Origin: Planococcus kocurii
GTDB taxonomy: Bacteria; Bacillota; Bacilli; Bacillales_A; Planococcaceae
Length of the DNA: 64,000 nt
Direction: 5' to 3'
Assembly: GCF_001465835.2 (NCBI RefSeq)
Contig: NZ_CP013661.2
Span: 1,976,501-2,040,500 of the forward strand
Positions 17,402 to 25,785 of this stretch are shown one piece after another. The notes under the pieces are model-generated. The model searched no databases. It was given only the letters and a program-made list of their open reading frames with translations, and was not told the DNA's origin. Within the stretch, counting starts at the first letter, position 1. The number at the start of each line of letters is the position of its first letter. A program made the position numbers and the translations under genes.

Positions 17402-18373
17402 TTAATTCTTTACTGCTAATGCTTTTTTAGATTCGTTCAAGTCAACATCGACAGAAGAGACGTGGTAACGCTTTGTGTCATCTGTTTTAATAGAAACGTT
17501 TTTTCTATCAAACAACGAAACAGTTTCAATTTTTTTCAATTCGCCTGTTTGAATATTTTCTTCGTAGATGCGGTAACCGATAATCGCATCGTCACGAACG
17601 GCATGCCATGAAAGATTGAAATCCGTAGCGACAACATTTTCTGGAGACGCCGGCTGCTTGTCTGTCACACTAGAATCAGAAACCAATTCAGCTGTCACGA
17701 CTAAACGTTCTTCGTGAGAGCCGATGTCGCGGTTGTAATCCCCTGTACAAGTAATTAAACTAAGCAGTCGTTTATCTGAGCTACCAAATATTTTTTCGAT
17801 TGGTGCATCATCTGTTTCATAGCTGGTTAAATTTTTAACTTCGTAAATCATTTCACGGCCATCTGGACCTATTACTGTTACAGTTTCTCCGACTTTCACT
17901 TTATCGAGTTCATAAAAAACAGCTGGACCCGTTAAACTGTCAACATGTCCTGCTAAAACAGCGTGGCCTTTTGCGCCAGCTTTATAACCAGGCTCGAACC
18001 AGCCAACTTGATCTACATCTTCAGGAACTCCCATTTGGCCATTGTCTAAAATACCCGTTGACTCGATAGCTGCATCGACGCCGATTGAGGGAATTTTAAT
18101 TTGAGAAGGTTCCATCCCCTGTATGCTTTGCTGACGTTCGCGTTGTAGCATTTGTAATTTTTCACGTTGTTCCGGAAGAATGGGGAACTCAGCAATCTTA
18201 TCAACATAATTGCCTGTTACTTCTTCTTTCTTAGGAACTTCTTTTTTCTCTTCAATTTTTTTGACCTGCTCCATCTGCTCTTCAAAAGTCGGGCTAGCGG
18301 CCAAAGGTTTCAATAGGATAAACAAAGCAAGACATAAAATTACGGCTGTAGTTATAGTGACAAGCTGCTTCAT
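17402..18373 (-). CDS. Class F sortase with C-terminal fibronectin-like extension
   Basis: 323 residues. There is an N-terminal membrane anchor (residues 5-22), a charged linker, and a sortase barrel from about residue 90. His143 (LAGHVDS), Cys209 (LITC) and Arg223 (EERLVV) form the catalytic triad. After residue 235 a segment with LSWHAVRDDAIIGYRIYEE resembles a fibronectin type III module, which is unusual on a sortase. The gene lies 57 bp downstream of a surface protein with an MPATG anchor signal, its likely dedicated substrate. Class assignment is from overall resemblance. Confidence 0.85.
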   Translation of the reverse strand: MKQLVTITTAVILCLALFILLKPLAASPTFEEQMEQVKKIEEKKEVPKKEEVTGNYVDKIAEFPILPEQREKLQMLQRERQQSIQGMEPSQIKIPSIGVDAAIESTGILDNGQMGVPEDVDQVGWFEPGYKAGAKGHAVLAGHVDSLTGPAVFYELDKVKVGETVTVIGPDGREMIYEVKNLTSYETDDAPIEKIFGSSDKRLLSLITCTGDYNRDIGSHEERLVVTAELVSDSSVTDKQPASPENVVATDFNLSWHAVRDDAIIGYRIYEENIQTGELKKIETVSLFDRKNVSIKTDDTKRYHVSSVDVDLNESKKALAVKN

Positions 18374-18430
18374 TTGTCATTCCTCCTTTCCAATCGGGAA
18401 AAGAGAGAGCAATTCGCTCTCTCTGAAATT

Positions 18431-19765
18431 TTACTGCTGATTTTTTGTTTGGCGATAAGTAATTGTACCAGCTGCCAAAAGAATCAGTGTGCTTAATGTA
18501 ATCCAAAGAATCATCGAGTTCGATTGGTTAGCCGTACCACCTAGTCCAGTGGCTGGCATTTGTTCAGGTGCAGTGTTTTCAAAGTTCTCAGGGAATTGAT
18601 CAACAACTGCGCCACTCAATCCTTTACCGATATCGAACATAATTGCATAACCTGTACGGTATGTTTCGTAAGACATTTCGTAGTCACCCGATACGTATTG
18701 TTGGAACGTGTCGATAACTGAAGTTTCATGTGCTTTTACGCCTGCAATTGTTTCATCTAAAGGCATGCGATCTTCTGTTGCGCTGTTTAAGAATGTTCCA
18801 AGGTCCGTTGCAAATGTGTTAGTCAACGTAGCAGTCGCTTCGTCAGCAGCTTCTTTGTCGTCAGCTGCTACAGCGATAACAAGATCACCTTGAACGGAAA
18901 TGTGTTGGTTGTTCCAAAGTTCAACAAATTGGTTGCTGGCTTCTTCACCATAAACAGAAGCAAGTGCTGCACGAAACTCTTCTGTGTTTTGATCCTGTGC
19001 CCAATCGGCAAAGTCAAAGTCTTCAGCACCATTATACCCTTTTGTCATGCTCAATTGTGCTAAAGCGAAATGCTCAGCAGCAATGCGGTTTACAGTGGAA
19101 CGGAAATCACCAGCTGGTGTGTTTGGATCTGAAAACTGATCCGGGAACTGAGTCGAAATGGCACCACTGATAGCGCTTCCGGCTCCGAAGATTTGTGTAA
19201 AGCCATCTAGGTAAGACGTATAAGCCGCAACATAGTCGCCTTCTACGTAAAGATCAAATGTATTTTGGACAAAATCTTCGTGCTCGCGAAGAGCTGCAGT
19301 TGCGCCGTCTTCTGGAAGATTGCCTTCTGTCGCTGTGCCAAGAAATGCGCCCATGTCATCAACAAAAGATTGAATTTCGTCTAACGCTTCTTCTTTCATT
19401 GCGTCATCGCCATCTCTAACTGCCGCAGCGTAATCGTCTGTTCCTGTGTTGTGCTTATCAAAAATTTCCACAAATGCCGCTCCGCCTTCTTCACCGTATA
19501 CAGAAGCAATCACCGGCTCCATGTCCGCTGCGTTCGCATCAAGCGCTGCAATTGCCGCTTCTGCTGCTCCGTCTTCATCGTAAATTTTCATCATCGAATC
19601 GACAGCCAATGCGTAATGCTCCGATAATAATGAGTCCAATGTTGCGCGAAGTTCCACGCCTGTCGTTTCAGTTGGGGACGCTTCAGCCGCCAATACGTTT
19701 GTTGCCATGCCTGGTATTAAAAGCGCTGCCCCTAATACAGGTACTAAGATTTTATTCCATTTCAT
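18431..19765 (-). CDS. LPXTG-type surface protein with two homologous His-containing domains
   Basis: 444 residues. A signal peptide ends near AAEA. Two homologous halves follow (about residues 40-205 and 220-400). The sorting signal MPATG is at residues 403-407, followed by a hydrophobic helix and a positively charged tail. Both halves share SEHYALA/AEHFALA, ASVYGEE, a later single His (KHNTG/NQHIS), REHEDF/KAHETS, and a closing QFPDQF/QFPENF. Paired conserved histidines suggest metal or cofactor binding, which is inference. I did not recognise a named domain. GGAGTG precedes ATG 19765. It is the first gene of a two-gene operon with the sortase. Confidence 0.85.
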   Translation of the reverse strand: MKWNKILVPVLGAALLIPGMATNVLAAEASPTETTGVELRATLDSLLSEHYALAVDSMMKIYDEDGAAEAAIAALDANAADMEPVIASVYGEEGGAAFVEIFDKHNTGTDDYAAAVRDGDDAMKEEALDEIQSFVDDMGAFLGTATEGNLPEDGATAALREHEDFVQNTFDLYVEGDYVAAYTSYLDGFTQIFGAGSAISGAISTQFPDQFSDPNTPAGDFRSTVNRIAAEHFALAQLSMTKGYNGAEDFDFADWAQDQNTEEFRAALASVYGEEASNQFVELWNNQHISVQGDLVIAVAADDKEAADEATATLTNTFATDLGTFLNSATEDRMPLDETIAGVKAHETSVIDTFQQYVSGDYEMSYETYRTGYAIMFDIGKGLSGAVVDQFPENFENTAPEQMPATGLGGTANQSNSMILWITLSTLILLAAGTITYRQTKNQQ

Positions 19766-19865
19766 AATAAAAACACTCCTCTTTTTTTAATCTGTTACAG
19801 ACATAACGGAGAGGGTTTAAATTTAGATCACATGTTAGTTGAAAAATTAGCAGGGAATTTCGTTT

Positions 19866-19980
19866 CGACAGTAAATGGGGTGATTTGGACAGTATTCAGT
19901 CTCATTTGGACAGTATTTGACGCGAAACGGACAGTATTTGTTCTAATTCGGACAGTATATCCAATTAACTGGAAATAATG
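19866..19980 (+). repeat. 21-bp-period repeat array, copy 1
   Basis: GGACAGTAT occurs at 19887, 19908, 19929 and 19950, exactly 21 bp apart. A degenerate fifth unit, CGACAGTAAAT, lies at 19866. A conserved tail (CCAATTAACTGGAAAT) follows. The spacer bases vary while the 9-bp core is constant. The array lies between the surface-protein gene and the aldo/keto reductase. Confidence 0.9.
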
Positions 19981-20033
19981 GTGCAAAAAAATGAAATTCT
20001 CTTGAAAAAAACACCCGAGGGCGGTTTTTATCA

Positions 20034-20852
20034 CTATTTAGCGCGGATATCTTCAAAAGCATCTAGTATTTGAACGTCTTCTGGAGAAATAGTGAAATCC
20101 AATTGGCTATTTTCTAAGATGCGTTCTTCGTTTGTCGATTTCGGAAGGGGCAAGGTGTTTTTTTCTAAACAATAACGAATGCACAATTGCGCAGGCGTTA
20201 CGTCATATTTTGTAGCCATTTTCTTGAGTTTAGGACTATCCAAAATTTGACCAGTCGCCAGCGGAGAATAAGCTTCGACCACCATATTATGCTTTGCACA
20301 AAACGCTAGCAAGCTCTTTTGAACGCGTCCGACATAAAACGGAATTTGATTCGCCATTGGCACAATTTCGCAAGCATCCATAAGTGCTTGAATATCGCTT
20401 TCCGCAAAATTGGAAACACCGATTGCGCGGATTTTGCCTTCTTTATAAAGCTTCTCCATCGCTTTCCACGATTCAATATTGCCTTCTGTGCAATCTTTGC
20501 CAATGTCATCCCAAGGCCACGGCGCATGAATCAAATAAAGATCTAAGAAATCCACGTCGAGATTTGAAACGGTTTCTTCAAAAGCCGCTAGAGTCGCTTC
20601 ATATCCTTTTGTTTGGGCAGGTAGCTTACTAGTAATAAAAACGTTTTCCCGGGAAATATCAAAATCTTTAATCGCCTTGCCAACATTTTCTTCATTCTTA
20701 TATGCTAACGCCGTATCAATATGCGTGTAGCCAGTTTTCAATGCAATCGTCACTGCACCGTAAGCTTCTTCGTTTGGAATTTGCCACGTACCAAAGCCGA
20801 TATTGGGAACTGCAACCCCATTATGAAATGTGAAAACCTGATCGTTTGCCAT
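20034..20852 (-). CDS. Aldo/keto reductase (2,5-diketo-D-gluconate reductase-like)
   Basis: 272 residues. The AKR signature is complete: GYTHIDTALAYKNEENVG supplies the catalytic Asp and Tyr, FITSKL the Lys and YLIHAPWP the His. KSTNEERILEN near the end binds the NADPH phosphate. It reduces small carbonyl compounds. AGGAGG precedes ATG 20852. It lies downstream of the alpha/beta hydrolase gene on the same strand, with 132 bp between them. Confidence 0.92.
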   Translation of the reverse strand: MANDQVFTFHNGVAVPNIGFGTWQIPNEEAYGAVTIALKTGYTHIDTALAYKNEENVGKAIKDFDISRENVFITSKLPAQTKGYEATLAAFEETVSNLDVDFLDLYLIHAPWPWDDIGKDCTEGNIESWKAMEKLYKEGKIRAIGVSNFAESDIQALMDACEIVPMANQIPFYVGRVQKSLLAFCAKHNMVVEAYSPLATGQILDSPKLKKMATKYDVTPAQLCIRYCLEKNTLPLPKSTNEERILENSQLDFTISPEDVQILDAFEDIRAK

Positions 20853-20984
20853 TAAATAATTTCCTCCTTTTGATTTAGCAACTAGGTGTGGAATATAAGC
20901 TGTTTAAAAAAGTTATAAACAATAAAACAAGGCACCTCGATTTGTCGTCCAGGTGCCCAGTAGGTTTCATGTTGCGCAGGTTCT

Positions 20985-21806
20985 TTAGTTTTCATCAGAA
21001 CTCTTAAGGAAATTTAACAACTCATTATTGAAACGCTCTGGTTCATCTGCGTTAATGCCATGGCCGCTGTCTTCGAAAGGAACGAGCACTGAGTTGGGGA
21101 TTTGTTTGTCCATTTCTTCAGCCAGTTCGTAAGCACAGATCTGATCTTTTTTCCCGTGGAAAATAGCCGTTGGCACAGTAATGCCTGCTAACTCGTCGCG
21201 CAAGTCCTCATCTCTTAAGGCAATCGCGGATTTAATGGTTGAGTGAGCACCGGCTTCGAGTCCAAGCGTTTGGAACCAATGCAGAAATTCCGGTGACTTT
21301 TTCTGTTCAAAGAACATATCCGCGAATTGCCCAAGAAAGGCCGGACGATCTTCTTTAAGTTGGTCAATAATGCCGTCTACTTCTTCCGGCTTCAAGTTGT
21401 GTTTAAAATCATCGCGTTGCGTAAATAATGGAGCCGCTGCTGCTAATAGCATCAGTTTATCGACGCCTTGCTGCTTGAAATTTGTTAAGTAACGAATGGC
21501 AATCGGACCACCCATGGAAAATCCGGCAAGCACAAAATGATCAAGTTTCAAATAATCGACAACGGCTTTGACGTCGTTTGCTGCCATGTCGTAATCGTAG
21601 CTCGACCACGGCTTGTCTGATTTCCCGTAACCTCTCAGGTCAATGCCGATAAATCGAAATTTTTGCTCCGCAAGCACGCTTACTTGCGACTCAAATGCTT
21701 TGCTATTTAAAGGCCAGCCGTGAATAAAGACGACCGGTTGCCCCGATCCAATGTCTTCCACATAAACGTTTACGCCATCTTCCACTTCAATATAATGTCC
21801 CACCAA
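20985..21806 (-). CDS. Alpha/beta hydrolase (non-haem chloroperoxidase/esterase-like)
   Basis: 273 residues. Nucleophile elbow GFSMGG, oxyanion segment FIHGWPLN, acid in HGKKDQIC and final His in DSGHGIN make a full Ser-Asp-His triad. The cap region is helical. The start is TTG 21806 (MVGHY) just after AAAGGAGGAG. The adjacent GTG at 21803 is also possible. The substrate is unknown. Family members are esterases and lactonases with incidental haloperoxidase activity. Confidence 0.88.
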   Translation of the reverse strand: MVGHYIEVEDGVNVYVEDIGSGQPVVFIHGWPLNSKAFESQVSVLAEQKFRFIGIDLRGYGKSDKPWSSYDYDMAANDVKAVVDYLKLDHFVLAGFSMGGPIAIRYLTNFKQQGVDKLMLLAAAAPLFTQRDDFKHNLKPEEVDGIIDQLKEDRPAFLGQFADMFFEQKKSPEFLHWFQTLGLEAGAHSTIKSAIALRDEDLRDELAGITVPTAIFHGKKDQICAYELAEEMDKQIPNSVLVPFEDSGHGINADEPERFNNELLNFLKSSDEN

Positions 21807-22008
21807 ATTCTCCTCCTTTAATGTAAAACAGTATTAATGTAGTGCTTCCCTTTGTTGCACTAAAGTAAACTACTGGAAATTGAGAGATTGTCGGAGAATC
21901 CTTTTATACAAATCAAAGTCATAATTTAATCGTCACGACCATTTGGTTTGCTGAGACATTAGAGGGGTAAGCTAGTAGTAGAAAATACAGATTCATAAGG
22001 AGGCAATC

Positions 22009-23079
22009 ATGGACTATATCTATTTGGGGAATTCAGGCTTGCGGGTTCCGAAGTACATACTTGGAACGGTTCCTTTTAGCGGGACAAATGGCTTTGACGC
22101 TGCAGGCAATATCGACGAAAAAACAGCACGGCGCATGGTAGACATGTCACTTGAGGCCGGCATCAACATGTTTGATACTGCCAATTTGTATTCAAAAGGC
22201 GATGCAGAGCGCGTGTTGGGGTCAGCCATTAAAGGGCGCCGTGACGAATTATTGCTGACATCGAAAACAGGCTTTCCACTCGGAGAAAACCCTAACGCAA
22301 GAGGAGCTTCAAGAAGCAATATTTTAACATCTATCGACCAATCACTTGAGCGGTTAGGTACAGATTATCTTGATGTCTATTTTGTTCATTTGTGGGATGG
22401 GCAAACGCCGGTCGAAGAAACAGTCGAAACCATGACAAGTATCGTCAAATCCGGCAAAATTCGCCATTGGGGCGTATCAAACTATAGCGGCTGGGCACTG
22501 GCGCGAACGTTTACGGTTGCAGAGCGATCTGGCTTTATTCCACCCATTACCCAACAAATTTACTACACACCAGAAGCACGAGAAGCAGAATACGAACTAC
22601 TTCCCGCAGGCAGTGAGCTTGGCATTGGCTCAATGATCTGGAGTCCACTCGGTGAAGGACTGCTAAACGGCAAAATTGGCCGCAACAAACAAGCACCGGC
22701 GAATAGACGTCAAGGAGCTGGATGGCCAGAACCGTGGGTGCAAAATCAGGAACGGCTCTACCAAGTAATCGATGCGTTAGAAAGAGTCGCAGCCAATCAC
22801 AATGCGTCAGTGCCGCAAATTGCTTATGCATGGGTCCGGGACCGGCCAAATGTCGGTCCGATTGTCATCGCTGCGCGCAACGAAGAACAGCTAAAAGAGA
22901 ACATTGCTTCTTTTGAAATTCAACTAACACAAGAAGAGCATGACCGCATTGAATCGGTGGCACGACCAGCTCCACTTTATCCGAACTGGCACCGCGCCAT
23001 GAATTCGTTTGACATGGGCAGCCCGTCTGAAAAAACGTATTTAGCAGGGTATAAACAATCGTTGGGCATTGATGACTAA
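22009..23079 (+). CDS. Aldo/keto reductase (YajO/Tas-like subfamily)
   Basis: 356 residues. FDTANLYSKGDAERVLG supplies Asp and Tyr, LLTSKTG the Lys and YFVHLWD the His. The longer C-terminal half (GWPEPWVQNQERLYQV) fits the YajO/YhdN-type AKR subfamily. AAGGAGG is 6 bp upstream of ATG 22009. It is divergent from the alpha/beta hydrolase and ended by the terminator at 23137. Confidence 0.9.
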   Translation: MDYIYLGNSGLRVPKYILGTVPFSGTNGFDAAGNIDEKTARRMVDMSLEAGINMFDTANLYSKGDAERVLGSAIKGRRDELLLTSKTGFPLGENPNARGASRSNILTSIDQSLERLGTDYLDVYFVHLWDGQTPVEETVETMTSIVKSGKIRHWGVSNYSGWALARTFTVAERSGFIPPITQQIYYTPEAREAEYELLPAGSELGIGSMIWSPLGEGLLNGKIGRNKQAPANRRQGAGWPEPWVQNQERLYQVIDALERVAANHNASVPQIAYAWVRDRPNVGPIVIAARNEEQLKENIASFEIQLTQEEHDRIESVARPAPLYPNWHRAMNSFDMGSPSEKTYLAGYKQSLGIDD

Positions 23080-23136
23080 TCCGTAGGTTTAATAAAGAAG
23101 AGACGTGGGAATTCTTATATTATAATGAGTACCCCA

Positions 23137-23175
23137 AAAGACTGCCAGGTCATAAAAAACTGGCAGTCTTTGTTG
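23137..23175 (+). terminator. Rho-independent terminator
   Basis: AAAGACTGCCAG pairs perfectly with CTGGCAGTCTTT across an 11-base loop. A short T-rich tail (TGTTG) follows. Confidence 0.78.
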
Positions 23176-23289
23176 CGTTAATTGATGATGTGTCGTTATT
23201 TTTTGTCTAACGAGTTGAATGAAAAGTAATGTTTCTAAGACCATGTAGTCATTTCACCACTTTATATCAATGGCTGAAAAGATCTCGTT

Positions 23290-23400
23290 CGCTAGTAACT
23301 GCTATGATTCGGACAGTATTCAGTCCCATTCGGACAGTATTTGAGCAAAATCAGACAGTATTTCTATTAAATCGGACAGTATACCCAAATAACTGGAAAT
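23290..23400 (+). repeat. 21-bp-period repeat array, copy 2
   Basis: Cores lie at 23311, 23332, 23353 (AGACAG variant) and 23374, with 21-bp spacing. A degenerate leading unit CGCTAGTAA is at 23290. The tail CCCAAATAACTGGAAAT matches the tail of copy 1. This array sits about 150 bp upstream of a small membrane-protein gene. The whole arrangement recurs in degraded form at 25.2-25.6 kb. Confidence 0.9.
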
Positions 23401-23546
23401 GACGAGCGGAAGATAAGTAAAAAATATTGATGTCAATGGGATTTCTCAGTATACGAAGTCTCTGATAATAAAACCTCGAGAAAATCCGAAACTTCTCTTT
23501 ATTCGACTCGTAAATACAGGTACAGGAAATAAAAGGAGGCATTATT

Positions 23547-23822
23547 TTGTGGCCAATCGTATTTACGTTACTAGCAGTCGCAGCATTAAGCATCTCAATC
23601 AATAAAATCATCAAAACGAAAGAGACAACCCATACAGACCCTAAAAGTAGAGTGACAGCGATTTGTTTTTTACTAATCAGTATCGTTAACTTAGTCGGCT
23701 ATTGGTTAAATTTTCTCGGTGTTATCACTATGGCGCTCACCCTAGCATTGCTAATCACTGGTGCTTACTTTGTTCGCTATATGCAAACAGATCATCGAGA
23801 AAATCATTTGGGGAAGGAGTGA
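23547..23822 (+). CDS. Small three-helix membrane protein of unknown function
   Basis: 91 residues with an N-terminal helix (WPIVFTLLAVAALSISI), a charged stretch, then two more helices, and a short charged tail. The start is TTG 23547, preceded by AAAGGAGG. The next gene begins 4 bp after its stop, so the two are coupled. A truncated copy of the first part lies at 25477. No domain was recognised. Confidence 0.7.
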   Translation: MWPIVFTLLAVAALSISINKIIKTKETTHTDPKSRVTAICFLLISIVNLVGYWLNFLGVITMALTLALLITGAYFVRYMQTDHRENHLGKE

Positions 23823-23826
23823 AATC

Positions 23827-24138
23827 ATGCCAACTTGTGAAAATTGTGGTCAAAAATGGCCGTGGAAAACGGGGGTGAAAAATACAGTCAAGTTTCGCAA
23901 TAAAGCCAAGTGTCCTTATTGCGAAAAGACCCAATACCCCATACCCAAGTCGAGAAAGCTAACCGCCATTTCTAGTTACATGCCAGCATTGCTCATTATC
24001 GCATTAACGCTAATTTTAGACCTTGATGGCTTAGGCATTTTCTTTCTTGCAATCGCGTTAATGCTCGTGTTTTTAGGGGTGTATCCATTTATGATGAAAC
24101 TTTCGAATGACGACCCTATGTCGACTTATAAAATGTAG
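23827..24138 (+). CDS. Zinc-ribbon membrane protein (TIGR04104 cxxc_20_cxxc-like)
   Basis: 103 residues. CENC near the N-terminus and CPYC about 25 residues later form a four-cysteine ribbon with the GQKWPWKTGVK signature between them. Two membrane helices follow. This matches the small Firmicutes family named for CxxC-20-CxxC, whose function is unknown. GAAGGAG precedes ATG 23827. The open frame upstream overlaps the previous gene and is not used. Confidence 0.8.
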   Translation: MPTCENCGQKWPWKTGVKNTVKFRNKAKCPYCEKTQYPIPKSRKLTAISSYMPALLIIALTLILDLDGLGIFFLAIALMLVFLGVYPFMMKLSNDDPMSTYKM

Positions 24139-24237
24139 GGGTTATACTCACTGTTTTGTTTAGTAGAGTGTACATAAGAGAAAACTTATTAAAGCGATGC
24201 AATTTTTGAAAACTATAAATCAGGAGGCGCAATCCTT

Positions 24238-25047
24238 ATGGACGAAAAAACACGTAAAAAAACAATGCTGTTCTCCATCTTGAATTTGATTTTTTATTTC
24301 CTAACCTTAGGGGTAAATTATCTTGGGTCGTCTGGATTTTTTAATGGCATGAGTCAAAAGGATTTATCAGACAAGTATATGACGCTCATCTCACCGGCAC
24401 CTTTCACGTTTTCGATTTGGGGCGTGATTTATACGCTACTTCTAGTGACATTGGTTTATTTCTTTATTAAACGAAAAGATCAACATGTAGGTAAACTCAT
24501 TCGACTGGTATCGCCCTTATTTATTGCCAGTGCAGTATTCAATATGGCGTGGATTATCGTGTTCTCCTACGAATTACTTGGACTTTCAACTTTACTGATT
24601 TTGGGATTGCTGTTTTCATTGATCTTGATCGTCAAAAAGATCACGAACAATCGCTCTCAATTTCCGAGTACGCTGGCAGGCATCAGTTTTACCCTTTACA
24701 GCTCATGGGTTTTTATCGCGACAATCGTTAACTCGTCGTTATTTTTAGTCCAACAAGAGTGGGGCGGATTCGGTCTATCCGACTCCATTTGGACAATCAT
24801 CATTTTGTTTGTTGCTATTGGATTTGTGTTCTACTACTTGGCTCTATACAAAAACGCCGCATTTCCACTTCCAATCGCATGGGCTTTCTTTGGTATCTAT
24901 AGCGCGTACGCGAGCGGGGTATTAGACGCATCGATGATAACAACGATTCAAGCAGTTTTAGTGGCTGGAATCGTCTTATTGTTGATTTCCAGCATATGGA
25001 CATTTTTCACAAACGACAAAAGGCTTTTTCCGAGAACAACAAGTTAA
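24238..25047 (+). CDS. TspO/MBR-related tryptophan-rich membrane protein
   Basis: 269 residues with eight or so membrane segments. SPAPFTFSIWGVIYTLL resembles the conserved P-x-x-F-x-x-x-W-x-x-x-Y motif of TspO/MBR proteins. It is longer than the five-helix, roughly 160-residue TspO and fits the extended bacterial form. TspO proteins bind porphyrins and are linked to stress responses. The role here is unknown. AGGAGG lies upstream of ATG 24238, and a terminator follows. Confidence 0.72.
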   Translation: MDEKTRKKTMLFSILNLIFYFLTLGVNYLGSSGFFNGMSQKDLSDKYMTLISPAPFTFSIWGVIYTLLLVTLVYFFIKRKDQHVGKLIRLVSPLFIASAVFNMAWIIVFSYELLGLSTLLILGLLFSLILIVKKITNNRSQFPSTLAGISFTLYSSWVFIATIVNSSLFLVQQEWGGFGLSDSIWTIIILFVAIGFVFYYLALYKNAAFPLPIAWAFFGIYSAYASGVLDASMITTIQAVLVAGIVLLLISSIWTFFTNDKRLFPRTTS

Positions 25048-25065
25048 TAAAAGTAGTTAAATGAG

Positions 25066-25110
25066 AACAGCCACAAAGTCTCCTTCGAAGAGATTTTGTG
25101 GCTGTTTTAA
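25066..25110 (+). terminator. Rho-independent terminator
   Basis: AACAGCCACAAA pairs with TTTGTGGCTGTT, with an inner TCT/AGA stem and a TTCG-type loop. TTTTAA follows. Confidence 0.85.
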
Positions 25111-25227
25111 TTTATCTCTCTACAACCGTTCTTTCGGTAAAAGATTGGGTAGTAACTTTTTCGAGATTATTGATTTTAATAAGGAGGCTATTTCACAACT
25201 TTAAATTTATCTCGTGAAAATTTGATT

Positions 25228-25340
25228 CGCTAGTAAATAGCGTGATTTGGACAGTATTCATCCCCATTCGGACAGTATTGGGTCCAAAACGGACAGTATT
25301 TCTACTACACTCGACAGTATATCCAAATAAATGGGGATTA
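25228..25340 (+). repeat. 21-bp-period repeat array, copy 3
   Basis: Cores lie at 25249, 25270, 25291 and 25312 (CGACAGTAT variant), with 21-bp spacing. The leading unit CGCTAGTAAAT is at 25228. The tail is TCCAAATAAATGG. It carries the same phase and order of units as copies 1 and 2, on the same strand. Confidence 0.9.
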
Positions 25341-25476
25341 TTCGAGTGGAATAAGTGGAAAGCATTGATTTCAAAAGAGTTTCACACCACATACGAAATC
25401 TATGGCGATAAAACCTCTACAAAATCCGGAATTTCTCTTCATTCCGCTCGTAATTACGAAAAAAGGATGAACTATT

Positions 25477-25605
25477 TTGTGGCCAATCGTAGTTACGCTA
25501 CTAGCAGTTGTAGAATTAGGCATCTTGTTCAATAAAATCATAAAAATAATGGAAGATGACAAAACCTGTGGGAACAAAATAGCACTGAATTTAGCGCTAT
25601 TTTAA
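25477..25605 (+). pseudogene. Truncated duplicate of the small membrane protein at 23547
   Basis: From TTG 25477 the reading frame gives WPIVVTLLAVVELGILFNKII. This aligns with WPIVFTLLAVAALSISINKII of the 23.5-kb gene. It then diverges and runs into a terminator stem, ending at 25605 after 42 codons. The upstream 240 bp also match the DNA before the intact gene, including the repeat array. The segment is therefore a decayed duplication. The start context GGATGA is weak. Confidence 0.75.
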
Positions 25606-25629
25606 AGTTCTAAATTCAGTGCTTTTTTT
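25581..25629 (+). terminator. Rho-independent terminator
   Basis: AGCACTGAATTTAG pairs perfectly with CTAAATTCAGTGCT around a 15-base loop and is followed by seven T residues. It overlaps the end of the truncated gene. Confidence 0.9.
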
Positions 25630-25679
25630 ATATTGAAATAAAGAAGTAACCCTATATGTTCTTCACACTCCCTTAACAA

Positions 25680-25771
25680 TCTTTACGAATCGTTAGTAAA
25701 GACTCCATACTGGCTCAATGTTTGTTCGTTATGGTTATTAGTGTAATCAAACAAAAACAAACAAAAACAAA
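25680..25771. promoter_or_regulatory. Candidate control region of the organophosphorus operon
   Basis: TCTTTAC at 25680 and GTAAAGA at 25696 form an inverted repeat. Just upstream of the ribosome-binding site, 25748-25771 holds two and a half direct repeats of CAAACAAAAA. Either could bind the DeoR-type regulator encoded in the operon. No confident -35/-10 pair was identified. Confidence 0.35.
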
Positions 25772-25785
25772 TAGGGGGTTTCATA

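Noticed and set aside
17402..18373. Fn3-like tail of the sortase as evidence of a fused separate gene
   Set aside because: The reading frame is continuous and surface enzymes often carry such modules. No internal start was found.
19828..20034. Open frames through the 21-bp arrays (also 25242-25535) with repeated TVF or NTV peptides
   Set aside because: The 21-bp period is a multiple of three, so frames stay open by construction. There is no start context or conserved residue pattern beyond the DNA repeat.
19866..25340. 21-bp arrays as CRISPR
   Set aside because: Cores are 9 bp with 12-bp spacers, far too short for repeats and spacers, and there are no cas genes.
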